Assembly: GCF_014633365.1 (NCBI RefSeq)
Contig: NC_068340.1
Location: forward strand, 22,113,879-22,177,878
Origin: Diospyros lotus
Taxonomy: Eukaryota; Streptophyta; Magnoliopsida; Ericales; Ebenaceae
Length of the DNA stretch: 64,000 nucleotides
Reading direction: 5' to 3'
Below the pieces are notes generated by a model. The model was not told the origin of the DNA. It worked only from the letters and a program-made list of their open reading frames with translations, and did not search any database. This document shows positions 11,001 through 21,348 of the stretch, in pieces. The position numbers were made by a program, and so were the translations under genes. Every line of letters begins with the position of its first letter. Positions within the stretch are counted from its first letter, which is position 1.

Positions 11001-14000
11001 ATTTATATGGAGCAACCTCCTGAGTTTGTTGCTTAGGGGGAGTCTGGGCTGGTTTGTAAACTCCATTGCTCACTATATGGGTTGAAGCAGTCTCCTCGAG
11101 CCTGGTTTGGTCGATTCAGTGTTGTCATTTAAACTTTGGTATGACTCGTAGTGAGTCTGATCACTATATAGGTTGAAACAGTCTCTTCGAGTCTGGTTTG
11201 GTCGATTTATTGCTGTCATTTAAGACTTTGGTATGACTCGTAGTGAGTTTGATCATTCGATTTTTTATAAACACATATCACAGGGGAGGTGTATATACTC
11301 AGTTGTCTATGTGGATGATATTGTTATTACAGGTAATGATCAAGATGGTATTGTTCAGTTGAAGAAACATATTTTCCATCATTTTTAGACTAAGGACTTG
11401 GGGTTATTTAAATACTTTCTTGGCATAAAAGTTGCTCAGTCCAGTTCTGGCATTGTTATCTCTTAACGAAAGTATGTGTTAAGACATTCTGGAAGAAACT
11501 GGGATACTTGATTGTAAACCTATAGATTCTCCTATGGACCCTAATGTAAAGCTCTTACCAGGACAGGGGGAGCCTCTTGCTGATCCTGGGAGATACCGCA
11601 GGCTAGTCGGAAAACTTAATTATCTCACTATCACTCGCCTAGACATTTCTTTCTCAATCAGTGTTGTCAGTTAGTTTTAACAGTTTCCTTGCGATAGCCA
11701 CTGGGATGCGGTAGTTCAGATTCTCAGGTATATTAAGAGAGCTCCAGGTAGAGGACTATTGTATGAGGACAGAGGTCATACTCAAGTAGTTGGATACTCT
11801 GATGTTGATTGGGCAGGTTCTCCCTCTGATAGACGATCTACTTCAGGATATTGTATTCTGGTTGGAGGAAACCTAGTATCTTGGAAAAGTAAGAAGCAAG
11901 AGGTTGTTGCTAGGTCGAGTGCAAAAGCAGAATATCGTGTTATGGCCTTGGCAACGTGTGAATTTATCTAGTTAAAACAATTGCTTCAGAAGTTCAAGTT
12001 TGGGGAGATATAACAGATGAGATTAATCTACGACAATCAAGTTGCATTACATATTGCTTCCAATCTAGTTTTTCATGAGAGGACCAAACATATCGAGATA
12101 GATTTTCACTTCATCTGAGAGAGGATTTTATCTGGCTGTATTACCATAAATTTTGTCAATTTCAATGACCACTTAGCAATTTTCACTAAGTCTCTCAGGA
12201 GTCCTCGAATTGAGTATATTTGTAGCAAGTTTGGTGCATATGATGTATATGCTCCAGCTTGAGGGGGAGTGTTGAGTTATATGGTTATATTTATATAGTA
12301 CACCTAGGATTAACCTTATGTTAGAGTCCGTGGCCCATGGAACGTTGTATTTTTTATATATATATATATAGGTGTATAGTCTATGAGATTAATTAAGTTT
12401 GTATATACATATTAACAGCTAGGGTTTTCTTCTTAAGTTTCACAGACACCATTAACAGCATTTTTTGGGAAAAGATCATACACAAAAATGTGATTGCATT
12501 GGACAATATTGAGTAGCTCATCACCAATCATGGAGCAAAATTAGGTCCTAGCTTCAGATAGCCAGAGAATTTTGTTTCATTTGAACTTCATTATTTGCAC
12601 CTAACAAAAAATGTATTTTGTCCACAAAAAGATGTATTTAACATCCGTCTCATGGCTACTTAGGTTAGCATTTCCAGTTATGGTGCATATGCGGTTGTTA
12701 TCCATTGAATTCTTTCCTAGGTTTACACTTAGGAGATAAAGGCAACATCTTCCATCATGCAGAAATGTTTAAGGGCATCTTACCGTCTGTAAGCGTTAGG
12801 AATTTTAACACAGCTCAAAAGTCTGATTTGAATGCAGAGATGGCTTAATAGTTGCATTTTAGAGCTTAAAACACTAGAATTAAATCATGCCAGACATTTG
12901 GAAATCTCACCTAAGATTAGATGTCTAGTTTCAGCAACTACATATATATATATATATATGGCAATATATTAGTTGAAATAAGCTAGAGTGGGTCTTCTAA
13001 CATTTAACTTCTGGTATGAGCTCAGATCAGCATGTCAATGATACGTAAGCATGAAAAGGATACCAAATTAAGACACAAAAATGCAACAAAGCCAAGGAAG
13101 AAAGAAAAACAACAACCAACAAGCACAATTACATATAGTAAAAACTGGGTACCAGAAAGACAATAAATTCAGGCTTTAGATGTTCTGCAAGATGACGTAT
13201 GATTACATCTCCACTCAATATTGTGCAACCCTGAAAATGGAATTCTTAGTTGCCAAAAATGAAAATTGACCAATAACCAAGAAGATCAATCCCAATGTAC
13301 TAAGAGATCAAACCTGTGACTCGTCAAGTACTGCATCTCCGTGAAGAACCTATAATAAAAGAGAAAAGAAAATTCTCTATTACCATTTCCAAATTAACTT
13401 TTCAATGTCATGCTAAATTAGTGCCAAAAGGAATTAGGAAGCAGATTAAAAAATATAAAATGCAAAATATACAGCCAAAAAAATACATTTTTTTCCTCAT
13501 TTAATCAATCTTATATTTATAGAACATGGATAATGAAATCTTATTCATTTCAACAAGACCTTTTGTTCATCTAACAAATAAAAAAAATACAACTAAGGTG
13601 CACACATTAACAAGTTTGTTCTAATTACGTGAATATTCTACCAATAGAAGCCCTGCTACCGCTGGAACCCGTCTCTATGGAATATGCTAACTGCTTATCA
13701 GATTTTGATCATAAACATAGCTTCTTACCATATACGGAGCATCTTACCTTCCCATTGGCTATTAAAGTTAGCCCATATTTCTTAGACATGGCCAATGATA
13801 ACATTGAACTCAAAGAACAATTCAGTGGATATAAAACGCTGCATGTGCACTAAGAGAAAATGAAGTTTCAGTCAGAAATTAAATTTTCTTTAACATTTCC
13901 TAGGAAGATGTGTGTTTCATTTTAAGGCAAACAATAAGATGAACTTCCCTTTGAAAAGTATATAAAGCTGGGAGGAGAAAAATATATTCAAGAAAATGAG

Positions 14001-17000
14001 AATGGACATAAACATGCAAATTGCAACTCATTCAACTAAAATATAGAATATTGACAAGGCCTAAGAAAAGTAGTTATAAGGTGATGGAAACTTTTGCTTT
14101 GGTTCAGGTCCATATGAGAAGATGATAAGGTGACAACTGACACTGTGAACAACCAAAGCATGACAATCAACATTGGGAACAACCGTAGCATATAAAAACA
14201 TATACACTTGCAACAAGAAATCAGCTTCAGAATTCAATTCTAAATTACACTTACAGGAACAAAGCCAGATTCTATGGCCTTACCCACCATGGATAGGTCA
14301 GCAGAGGCAATCTGCACAAATACAAGAAAAGATCTCAAGTCTATCAGGTTTTATTTACAAGTAACACAGAACACAGAAGGAAAATATTAAAGCTTCCTTG
14401 AAGACAGAAGAATAGGGCAATGAAAGGTATCAGCAATTTCCAAAACAGAGGGGGCAGGAGCCATCTGTCAATGGAGAGGCTGTCAATCCGGCTAATGTGT
14501 CTGGTGGAACTGCTCTCTTGAAAAAATCAATAAAAAGCAAAATAGTAGAAGAATAATTTAACATGGTTGTTGCATGTAATTTAATAAATACAGTATTTCA
14601 AGATGTCTTCTGACATTATTTTTACACATCAACCATCCACAAGCAAATGGAGACATTCCGATTGATGGCACACCCTCTGCAAAGAAAAACCAAAATATTT
14701 ATGAGAGTCTGCTTGATCGAAAGCATTATTTATCAGAACCAGAATGGACCAGCAGGTTCAGTTAAATGTATCATACAAAATAATGAAAGAATGGGATTAG
14801 AATGGGCAATAATTTTAAATTCCAGCTTCCAAAAGCTAGAACCTTGGTAAGCCTTAATTCCATTACTCTACCATTAGTTCTGTAATCAACTGTTACCAAC
14901 TAATACATAAGAGGAAAAATTGATAAAAATCTTTGTATATTTAAAATACTTGTTGACCCAAATAACCATGGACTATACTTCTTGTCCAGTTCAAATGATT
15001 AGGGCAGGCAAAGCAGGCACTTAATAGATATGTTACTTAAAATTTAACAGTTGACAACTGAAACTTGTTTCTGAAAGAGAATAAATGATAACATCCGACA
15101 GAGACATTAAGAGTAACATTTAGTAAGATGTTGAAGCCAAATAAATGTACTATAAATTTACAACAACATACCAATCTTTTATCCCAATATGTGAGATCAG
15201 CTACATAAATTCTAGCTCTCCATTCAGTTCTATCTATGGCATTATCTTCTGAAAGGCCCATATAATTAATCTAAAACCTAAGTGTTTCCCAAACTTTAAC
15301 AACCAGAAACAAAAATTGAGATGAATTACTTAATCTGTGATGGATGAATTTTTAATCTTAAGGTTCACCTAACAAAACCCACCAAGCAAAGTTGGGTAGC
15401 TGCTTAAGTTAAAAACTTGCAGAAAGAGAGACAAAAGAAAGAACAAAAATGCACGACTGCATCTTTTTTGTCAACTAGTTTTTAGAATATTTAAATGGGA
15501 TGCATTGCATGTTGAGGTCAAGTAAAGATAAGGGTACATATACCAACACAAAGGCACATTCAAGCAAAATGAATTGCATAAGCACAATCATAACAGTTCA
15601 AGATAACTTGGAAGCCTCAGATATCTAAAATAAGTTAAGTAAAAATTATTGACAAACTCTAAATGCAAAGTGGGGGGAGTCCTCCAAAAAAAGTGAACCA
15701 AATTGCAAAACGAAATAGGAAAATATTGAACAGAAAATATGTCACAAACTGAACAACTTTAAAGCCAGGTAAATGTCAACTAGCCAACTTAGTGAAAATT
15801 CATTTGGCAATCACAATTCAGCATAAGATAGGTATATCCTTTCCCAAAATTTTGCGAGAATCAGGTAGCATTTGTTGCCCAGGAAAAAAATGCATACAAT
15901 GTACAGAAACAGAAAATTACTATTGGCCAAGCAGTAGCATTATAGTGACCGGAATTGTACCTCTGGCTAGTGCTCTAACAATTTCTAGATTGAGGGATGT
16001 AACCTGAAACGATGGAAACAGAAAAAGTGAGAAACATAATCTGAAATTATTATAAATTCCTTCAACACAAGATTCTGTAAAAATTTATTAACATAAATCA
16101 GTAATGAAATGACTTGAGGAAGTGGATCTCTGCCAAGGAAATGAAGCCATATTTATGTGAATAAATCCTTACCAGTATCATGCTTGGGCAACACTGCTTA
16201 GAATCTGAAATTGATACTGTAGAGCTCCAAATAAACTTCCAAATTGAAAATAAAATATAAGGAGATGAAAGCAATTTACTTTACTTTATGTTTGATATTG
16301 AGTTGAATTCTCCATATTAGGGATATGAGACAGCCGATTGTTCAAAAAGACAGGGAGATTGCTAAAGATATTATTCACACAATCAACGCATTATAGTTAA
16401 ATTGGAAAAGTGCTTCTAGCATTTTATACAATTGTAGAATCCCTTCAAACCTAAAAGAAAGTTTTATTGGGAAACTATAAAAGCAACTCTGTTGTAAGAC
16501 ACAAAGTATTGAAAAATCAAGTACCAACATGTGCAAAATATAAGTTTAACTAAATTGAAGATGTTACAGTGCACGTGCGGTCATATAAAAAAAAATAGAA
16601 TAAAAAATAAGGCTATCCGTGATAAATCAAAGGATGGTTACCAAATATGAGGCGCACATGGCACGTTTAACACAGTTTAAACATATAAGACAAAAAATTA
16701 ATAGATGCACCTACAAGGATGGATGGTTAAAAAACTCATAGCAAAAAAGTTGAGGAAATACCAAACAAAGAAGGGGGAAAATGTAGATTGTCATGTTCTT
16801 CCAAATGGCATACAGTGGCAAACTTCATGAAGTAAGAAGGCTTCATAATCTCTTCTGCTAGAATTTGAGTGGAAATACCTTCTAGAGTCTAACCCCAAGT
16901 TACCAAAAATCAATAAAGGATTAGCGAAAAATGGTATAATTCCATTCTAAATCTAATGAATTTAGTGCTGATAGAGACCCCAATGTTTTCCCATGTTTCT

Positions 17001-19052
17001 TCTCTTAAGTGCCATGCACATACACTTTCAGAACGATTGGCACAGCTGGAATCTGAAAGAATAACACAATATCAGGAAGCACTAAAAGTAGCAAGTCTTA
17101 CTGAAATACGTGTAGCAACAAATCCAGCCTTCACAAGTGGTTGACTCACTCCTCCTTTATGGACTCCAGATTTGCTAGCCTGAAAGTGCCCAAAAGAACC
17201 TGTCCCCAACAAAGATTGATGTAAACCAAGTTGTTGCATGAAAGTAACAGGAAAGTTAAAGTCATCTTCCACTTGACAGCAGGAAACACCACTGACTCAT
17301 CCATAGAGCATTACAAAATACATAATAATATGAGCAAAATCAAAATCTAATAGATCAGATTCATTACCAAAGGTCATCAATTTTATCAAAAACTCAAAAT
17401 TAAAAATTAAATAAATAAAAAACAAACAAGCAGCAAAACTGGCCTGCTCCATGGACAACAATGAAATGACTCAAGGCCAAAGCTTGTTGATCAATAAAAT
17501 CATCAACAACACAAGAAGGTTCTGCAAATCCAGGTCGCTTGCTCCAATCCATGCCAAGAACTTTGCTAGAATAAGAACCTGACGCCATCATTGCTTGCCT
17601 CAGCTGTCGCGAGACTATCTCAAGACCACCTTCATTCAACATCTCCAATTCATTTTTGCATGTAATTGCCGCACCTCCTGAAATATACAGAAAATACTCA
17701 TCTCAAACAAACACATGCAATTACGTACATGCCTATCAAGGAACAAAATATGATTTTTATTTCCACCAAAACAAAGCATAATGTTTCTGTTACATGGGAG
17801 ATCAAAACTTTAACAAAAAACACTGGCAAGAAAACATTTGTGTGAACAATGGTTGGCAGGTTTCAGCTGCTAACTATGACAAACAGAGAGTGATTGATTC
17901 TGGTTTTGTTCCAGTCGATGATTACAGAGAGCTATTAACAACTTGTTATGCTTACAGAGGTTTTTCAAGATTTCTCCATCCAAGCTGTGGAAGATTGGAA
18001 AACTGTAGCGTTCCTAGGCTATTCATAGCACTGCTATTCCATCTTCCTAAAGAGTTGTCTTATAAAGTCTTGCATTTCTTGAGGACAAGAAATATTTTAA
18101 GGCAGGGGGAAATGTCAGAACCCTAGGGTGTATGGTAGCTAACAGTAGGGTTAGAGTGTAGCAAATTATTCCTCAGGAGGAGTAGTTAATTATGTTACGT
18201 TGTTAGCAATAGTTATTTTACTTATTGTATTTTCTGTTAAGCTGTTGAAGTAGCTATATAAAGCTACTAGGGCTGTTGTAGATGGATTATTCAGAAATAT
18301 ATCAATTGAATCTTCTGATTTCCTCTCTCCAAACTCTCTCCCCCTCTCGGATCTGTCTCTTTCTATCCCTCAGCTTACCTTCCTCTCTTTCTCTCTCCCA
18401 ATTCTCTCTGATTCTTCCTCTATTCTCCCTCTGGATCTCCCTGTTTCTTCCGCTGCCTTCTGTTTTTCCCTCACTTTCTCTAATTCTTCCTAAAATCTGC
18501 CCTAATTCTCTGCTGAAACCCTAGGTGAACCCTAGGATCCTAACACATGTCCGACTCAGTTATCGAAGTGGTTTCTCTGACCGCCCAGAGCAGTCTCACC
18601 ATTCTCTTTTGTAGTGTTTCAAACTCATTATCCGAAAGTCAAAATCATCTGATATGCTTCCTTCTTCATAAATATATTGACGATCAAACTTGTGCATCTA
18701 TCAAAACTATTCATGATTCATTTTAAGAACGCACATCAGAAGTATGTGCATTCTTGAGCACTTATATATATATATATATAAACATTTTACATAAATAAGT
18801 ATCGAGTCAAACCGGAAACTAAAACATGTAGATATAAGCACATCTTTTTCAGAATCCTCGGGACTACAGCTCCCAAACACGTAGATATAAAAAAATTCAT
18901 TCTCGGTACAAGTAAATAGAAGTATTCATATGTTAATTCGGATGTAGTACAAATGCGTAAGATTGCTAACCGAGTTTTACGATGCATCGGAGTGGCTTCG
19001 TAATGAGAACCTTCGAGGTGCTTCGCTGATGATTTTGATCCCCGCTCGCCAT
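2073..19052 (-). CDS. IPK: Isopentenyl phosphate kinase (12 exons, 342 aa)
   Basis: Family role: a cytosolic amino-acid-kinase-fold enzyme that phosphorylates isopentenyl phosphate with ATP to isopentenyl diphosphate, feeding isoprenoid synthesis. Exons on the minus strand: 19052-18971, 17677-17444, 17199-17102, 16003-15961, 14676-14615, 14311-14255, 13349-13314, 13230-13153, 5692-5626, 5525-5463, 2376-2273, 2177-2073. All phases join and give 343 codons including TGA. Visible motifs: IVKLGG (about 24-29), HGAGSFGHFQ with the family's catalytic-type His (103-112), [18 protein letters not shown] (193-201), [27 protein letters not shown] (231-241), [10 protein letters not shown] (278-287) and IPDDWLGT near the C-terminus. 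Start: the ATG at 19050-19052 matches the usual plant N-terminus; in-frame upstream ATGs would add up to 55 residues. Oddities: intron 2 has a GC donor (17443-17442), the intron 5 donor gtcaga is weak, and introns 1, 4, 8 and 10 hold transposons. Confidence 0.92.
2949..5057 (+). repeat. Candidate solo LTR (Copia-like) in IPK intron 10, split by an hAT element
   Basis: The unit begins TGTTGATGAT and ends TTGGGCCAACA, giving TGTTG/CAACA inverted ends. Near its right end is cccaattcacctcccctctt (5009-5028), a signature I associate with LTRs of large Copia elements. A promoter-like stretch (ggctataaatac, 4390-4401) precedes it. The hAT insertion at 2980-3862 interrupts it. I could not find a convincing 5-bp target duplication (tatag left, gtcta right), so the exact ends are uncertain. 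Confidence 0.45.
2980..3862 (+). mobile_element. Non-autonomous hAT-type element (883 bp) with 8-bp TSD
   Basis: The element is flanked by a perfect 8-bp direct repeat GTTTTGAA (2972-2979 and 3863-3870), the target duplication size of hAT transposons. The ends are imperfect inverted repeats (left TAGCGTTCTAAAA, right read inward CAGTGTTTTAAAA). Subterminal copies of GCCTAGG/GGCGCC-like words at 3000-3125 and 3785-3840 are typical of this class. The interior has a CT-rich stretch resembling a 5' leader and an AT-rich tail, but no transposase. It sits inside IPK intron 10 and inside the LTR-like unit around it. Confidence 0.75.
5816..5984 (+). repeat. Copia 5' LTR (169 bp)
   Basis: It starts TGTTGAGTTATATGG and ends AGCTTCACA. 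It matches the 3' LTR at 12270-12444 with scattered substitutions and a shorter TA run, showing that the insertion is not very recent. Confidence 0.9.
7199..8397. mobile_element. Non-autonomous DNA element inserted in the Copia gag (about 1.2 kb)
   Basis: The Copia gag frame stops at a clean break and resumes at the zinc knuckle 1.2 kb later. The insert ends share AATAAGCC(A/G)AGCTA as an inverted repeat (7199-7212; reverse of 8380-8393). Both ends are packed with GAGCC, GAGCT and CGAGC words. The flanks GCCCTAAC (7191-7198) and GCCTTAGC (8398-8405) agree at 6 of 8 bases and may be an old 8-bp duplication, suggesting hAT. A 25-base G run (7510-7534) and a CT-rich block lie inside. No transposase is seen. 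Confidence 0.65.
10614..10971 (+). mobile_element. Small LTR-like insertion in the Copia reverse transcriptase (358 bp)
   Basis: The reverse transcriptase frame breaks after LDIKNAFCH and resumes with the expected [15 protein letters not shown] about 370 bp later. The insert starts TGTCCCTAG and ends TTATGACA, a TGTC/GACA inverted end pair as in LTRs. It contains a TATA-like box (cctataaaaaggcc, 10728-10741) followed by a CT-rich stretch, an LTR layout. The flanking direct repeats are 10 bases (10604-10613 and 10972-10981, 8 of 10 identical), longer than the usual 4-6. It may be a solo LTR of a small (TRIM-like) element. Confidence 0.55.
11071..11253 (+). repeat. 91-92 bp tandem duplication inside the Copia reverse transcriptase
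   Basis: The segment 11071-11161 is repeated at 11162-11253 with roughly 10 differences. It encodes the region around the conserved [15 protein letters not shown] motif, so the duplication is a degenerative change rather than a domain repeat. Confidence 0.75.
12270..12444 (+). repeat. Copia 3' LTR (175 bp)
   Basis: This is the partner of the 5' LTR. It follows the polypurine tract directly. It differs by several substitutions and an expanded TA run (about 12357-12370). Confidence 0.9.
12445..13152 (-). other. IPK intron 8, part next to exon 8
   Basis: This is plain intron sequence between the Copia 3' end and IPK exon 8. It has a TA microsatellite at about 12941-12959. Nothing else is recognised. 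Confidence 0.6.
15030..15300 (-). mobile_element. 5'-truncated LINE, 3' end only, in IPK intron 4
   Basis: The minus-strand frame at 15261-15170 encodes [20 protein letters not shown] followed by LTYWDK, which resembles the tail of plant LINE polyproteins (DRTEWR..IHVADPT-like). A decayed relative of the same family lies at 61740-63080. Only the last few dozen codons and some 3' UTR remain, as expected for target-primed insertion with early stop of copying. The element has the same orientation as IPK. Confidence 0.55.
17760..18545 (+). mobile_element. Gypsy-like 3' remnant: internal end, polypurine tract and LTR, in IPK intron 1
   Basis: A frame near 18068-18125 reads [19 protein letters not shown], similar to the integrase tail of Gypsy elements (HLEDK..GGGN). 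It is followed by a polypurine tract (aaggcagggggaaa, 18099-18112) and then a TG...CA unit (18113-18545, TGTCAGAACCC to GATCCTAACA). That unit contains a TATA-like box (agctatataaagct, 18251-18264) and a CT-rich stretch. The 110-codon open frame at 17794-18126 is in another frame and is not a host gene. The 5' part of the element is missing. Confidence 0.55.
18113..18545 (+). repeat. Putative Gypsy 3' LTR (433 bp)
   Basis: This is the LTR-like unit described with the Gypsy remnant. It begins TGTC directly after the polypurine tract and ends CTAACA. No matching 5' LTR is present in the window. Confidence 0.5.
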
Positions 19053-19204
19053 ATGAGCTTCGGCTTCTGCTCTGCGCAGACTGTACTCCGCCTCTTCACG
19101 GATGCTTGCACTAGTTCTGCCTAAAGCAGGGATGGCAAAATCACGCATCCCCGCTCCGGTTCCGAGATCCCATTCTCCTGCCCCTTCAGTGCATGTCACT
19201 TGAC

Positions 19205-20222
19205 AACTAAAAAACATATGACCGTTGATTATTTATATATAAAATGTTAAAATATATTATCTTAATTATTAAAAATTAATATTTTAATTCTTTATTGTAA
19301 ACGAGAATAAAGGAAATCATTGTCTATGTGATACAAGACACATTAAATTAAACTTAGTATATAAATATAATATTTAGTTTTTTAATAATTATAAAATTTG
19401 ATATTTAGTTCTTAATATAAGAAAAATAAATTTAATAAAAAAATCTAAATTTCATTAAAAAACCTAAAAATTTTATAAAAAAGACCTAAAAATTAAAAAA
19501 AAACCTAAAAATATTCAAGAAAAGACATAAATTTTATAAAAAAGAACTAAAAATTTTATTAAAAAAATATTCAAAAAAGAGATGTAAATTTCATAAAAAG
19601 ATCTAAAAGATCAAATTTCATAAAAAAAAAAAAAACCTAATAGAAATTGTGATAATAATAATTTAAATAAAAAACAACAAAAACTTCATTGAATCCATAA
19701 ATTTTGTTCATAACTGTCAAATGAGGTCTTAAATAAAAAGTAACAAAATAAATCCCATCAATTTTTTAAAAATATTTTTAGATATTTTTTATGAAATTTT
19801 TAGGTCTTTTTTGAATATTTTTAGGTTTTTTATGAAATTTTAAGGTTTTTTATGAAATTTAGGTTTTTTTTGTCAATTTTTTTTTTCATATCAAGGTTCA
19901 AATGTCAAACTTTTTAATTATTAACGTTCCATCACGATAAGAATTTAAAGTAACAATTTTTAATAATTAAAATACTGAATCTTGACATTTGCACATTAGA
20001 AATTAAACGTTATATTTTTTAAATGTTAAAAAATCAAATATTATATTTATGCATTAAATCTAATCTAAAATTGCTCGCTAACGTGACATTTTACATGATG
20101 TAAATAACAATTTCATTTACTCCCAATCATAATAAAGAGTTAAAACAATAATTTTTAATCATTGAAATGTCGAATCTTAACATCTTATATATTAAAAATC
20201 AATCGTCGTATTTTTTAATTAT
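19205..20222. mobile_element. Long inverted-repeat (foldback/MITE-like) element upstream of IPK
   Basis: The left arm (about 19205-19660) is mirrored by the right arm (about 19750-20222). For example, the outer arm words around 19212-19250 match the reverse complement of 20170-20220, and inner words such as aacctaaaaatattcaa (19503-19519) match the reverse complement of 19796-19830. The arms agree at roughly 70-85 percent by eye. The content is very AT-rich with repeated aaacctaaaaatttcataaa-like units. There is no coding capacity. Target duplications could not be resolved. It begins about 150 bp upstream of the IPK start codon. Confidence 0.6.
19228..19242 (-). promoter_or_regulatory. Candidate TATA box for IPK
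   Basis: Reading the minus strand, ttttatatataaataatc lies about 180 bp upstream of the chosen IPK ATG, a plausible place for a core promoter. It falls inside the left arm of the foldback element, so the element may supply or overlap the promoter. A CAACGGTC word (MYB-type core) is close by on the same strand. This is inference; no transcript start is known. Confidence 0.35.
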
Positions 20223-21348
20223 TAAGGAACCACAGCATGTATTCTAATATTAGTCAAATTCATAATCCATTAATCTACCAATTTAACCCCATGTCATAAG
20301 TAAGATAAGTTATAAATAAAGCAAATGAATTGAATTGATTAAATAAATCAAATAAGTGATTAAAGATTTATAATTTACACAATAAAAAGAGTTTCAATTT
20401 CAACATTGATTTAGTCTTTTTGTTATTCTCTCCCCAAATGTTAAAATTAAAATTTGTTAATTTTTTATTAAACAAATTTAATATAAAAAATTTAATTACT
20501 ACTATTAGAATGACTAGGGAACCCGTTGCTAGCCTAAATACATATTTTGATGTGTGAGTTCAACTACAAACCAAATTGTGAACCAATCAACAAAAATTAA
20601 TGCTTTAACTCCTAAATTATGTATATTTAAACTTTTGATAAACTTTTGTGACAAGATCATGAGATCCTTTCACCAATTAAATCTAAATGTACCCACGATA
20701 ATAATCATATAGAGGATTTAAAAAGGCAACTAAAGAATAAAAATCCATAAAGAGTGCCACCACTTTGCTATTTTTCCATAGCATTTAATCTAGAAGCTAA
20801 TATATTGGTAGAATACTTTGAAAAGTATCATCATCTTTATATTTTTGTAAAGTAAGAACAATATTATCAAGAAAAAAATTATCAACAATAGTATATATTC
20901 TTTTAAACTTGAAGAAATCTAGACTCGAGTAAAAATGCTCGATCTATTTCATTCGAAAAAAGAGTATAGAATATGTATAAGAATATTTACAACTGTACAG
21001 AGTTAACTATCTAACAACTCAACTAACTAAGGTTGTCAAGGCAATCCAAATTCTCAGGTCCAACATTACTCAACATTACCAAATTCCCTCACCAAATTGA
21101 CACTGATCCATCATCACCTCACTAGATTTGGCAATCCAACTTGTTCAAGTAGCCCTCACAATCTCTCCCTACAACGGCCATCTTAACGGTCAATGCCCTA
21201 CAACGATCATCGTTAGAGTCATTGCCATAGCCAGTTGTAGCCAATTTGGAGACGAAAGGTCCAGGCAATCAAAGATGACGATTAGAAAAGACCCATGGTT
21301 GGAGAAGACAAAGAGTCAGCGACATAAGCTGAACAGACGCGATGGCGT
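20223..21348. other. AT-rich intergenic region with possible LTR fragment
   Basis: No coding gene is visible. The stretch 20910-21060, read on the minus strand, resembles the downstream half of a Copia-type LTR, but the ends were not found. The part 21060-21348 continues, across the solo LTR, into 27569 onward and is of unknown origin. Confidence 0.4.

Larger units (their letters stand above)
6520..12261 (+). pseudogene. Copia gag-pol polyprotein, broken
   Basis: Gag begins near the ATG at 6520, with the [16 protein letters not shown] gag motif, and hits an early stop at 6709. A second gag part runs 6881-7190, then an insertion (7199-8397). The zinc knuckle [14 protein letters not shown] (about 8411-8452) leads into the aspartic protease motif [11 protein letters not shown] (8682-8714) and the pre-integrase region. 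Integrase core residues are seen in [16 protein letters not shown] and VVERKNRHL (9300-9550). Reverse transcriptase (WRWIYTVK-like, then LDIKNAF at about 10588-10608) is cut by a second insertion at 10614-10971 and has a tandem duplication at 11071-11253. RNase H ([18 protein letters not shown], 11800-11855) follows. Stops at 6709, 9243 and 11969 plus frameshifts make the whole frame non-functional. Confidence 0.88.
5816..12444 (+). mobile_element. Ty1/Copia retrotransposon, full-length but degraded, in IPK intron 8
   Basis: The element has matching LTRs at both ends (5816-5984 and 12270-12444), a mutated initiator-Met-tRNA type primer site just after the 5' LTR (tgctattagagcc, 5984-5996), and a polypurine tract (cttgagggggag, 12258-12269) just before the 3' LTR. 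The flanks GGCAC (5811-5815) and GACAC (12445-12449) look like a 5-bp target duplication with one change. The order gag, protease, integrase, reverse transcriptase, RNase H identifies Copia. It lies antisense to IPK between exons 8 and 9 and carries two further insertions, so it is dead for its own movement. Confidence 0.92.

Noticed and set aside
17794..18126. 110-codon plus-strand open frame inside IPK intron 1
   Set aside because: It overlaps the Gypsy-like tail in another frame and ends at the polypurine tract; no host family matches.
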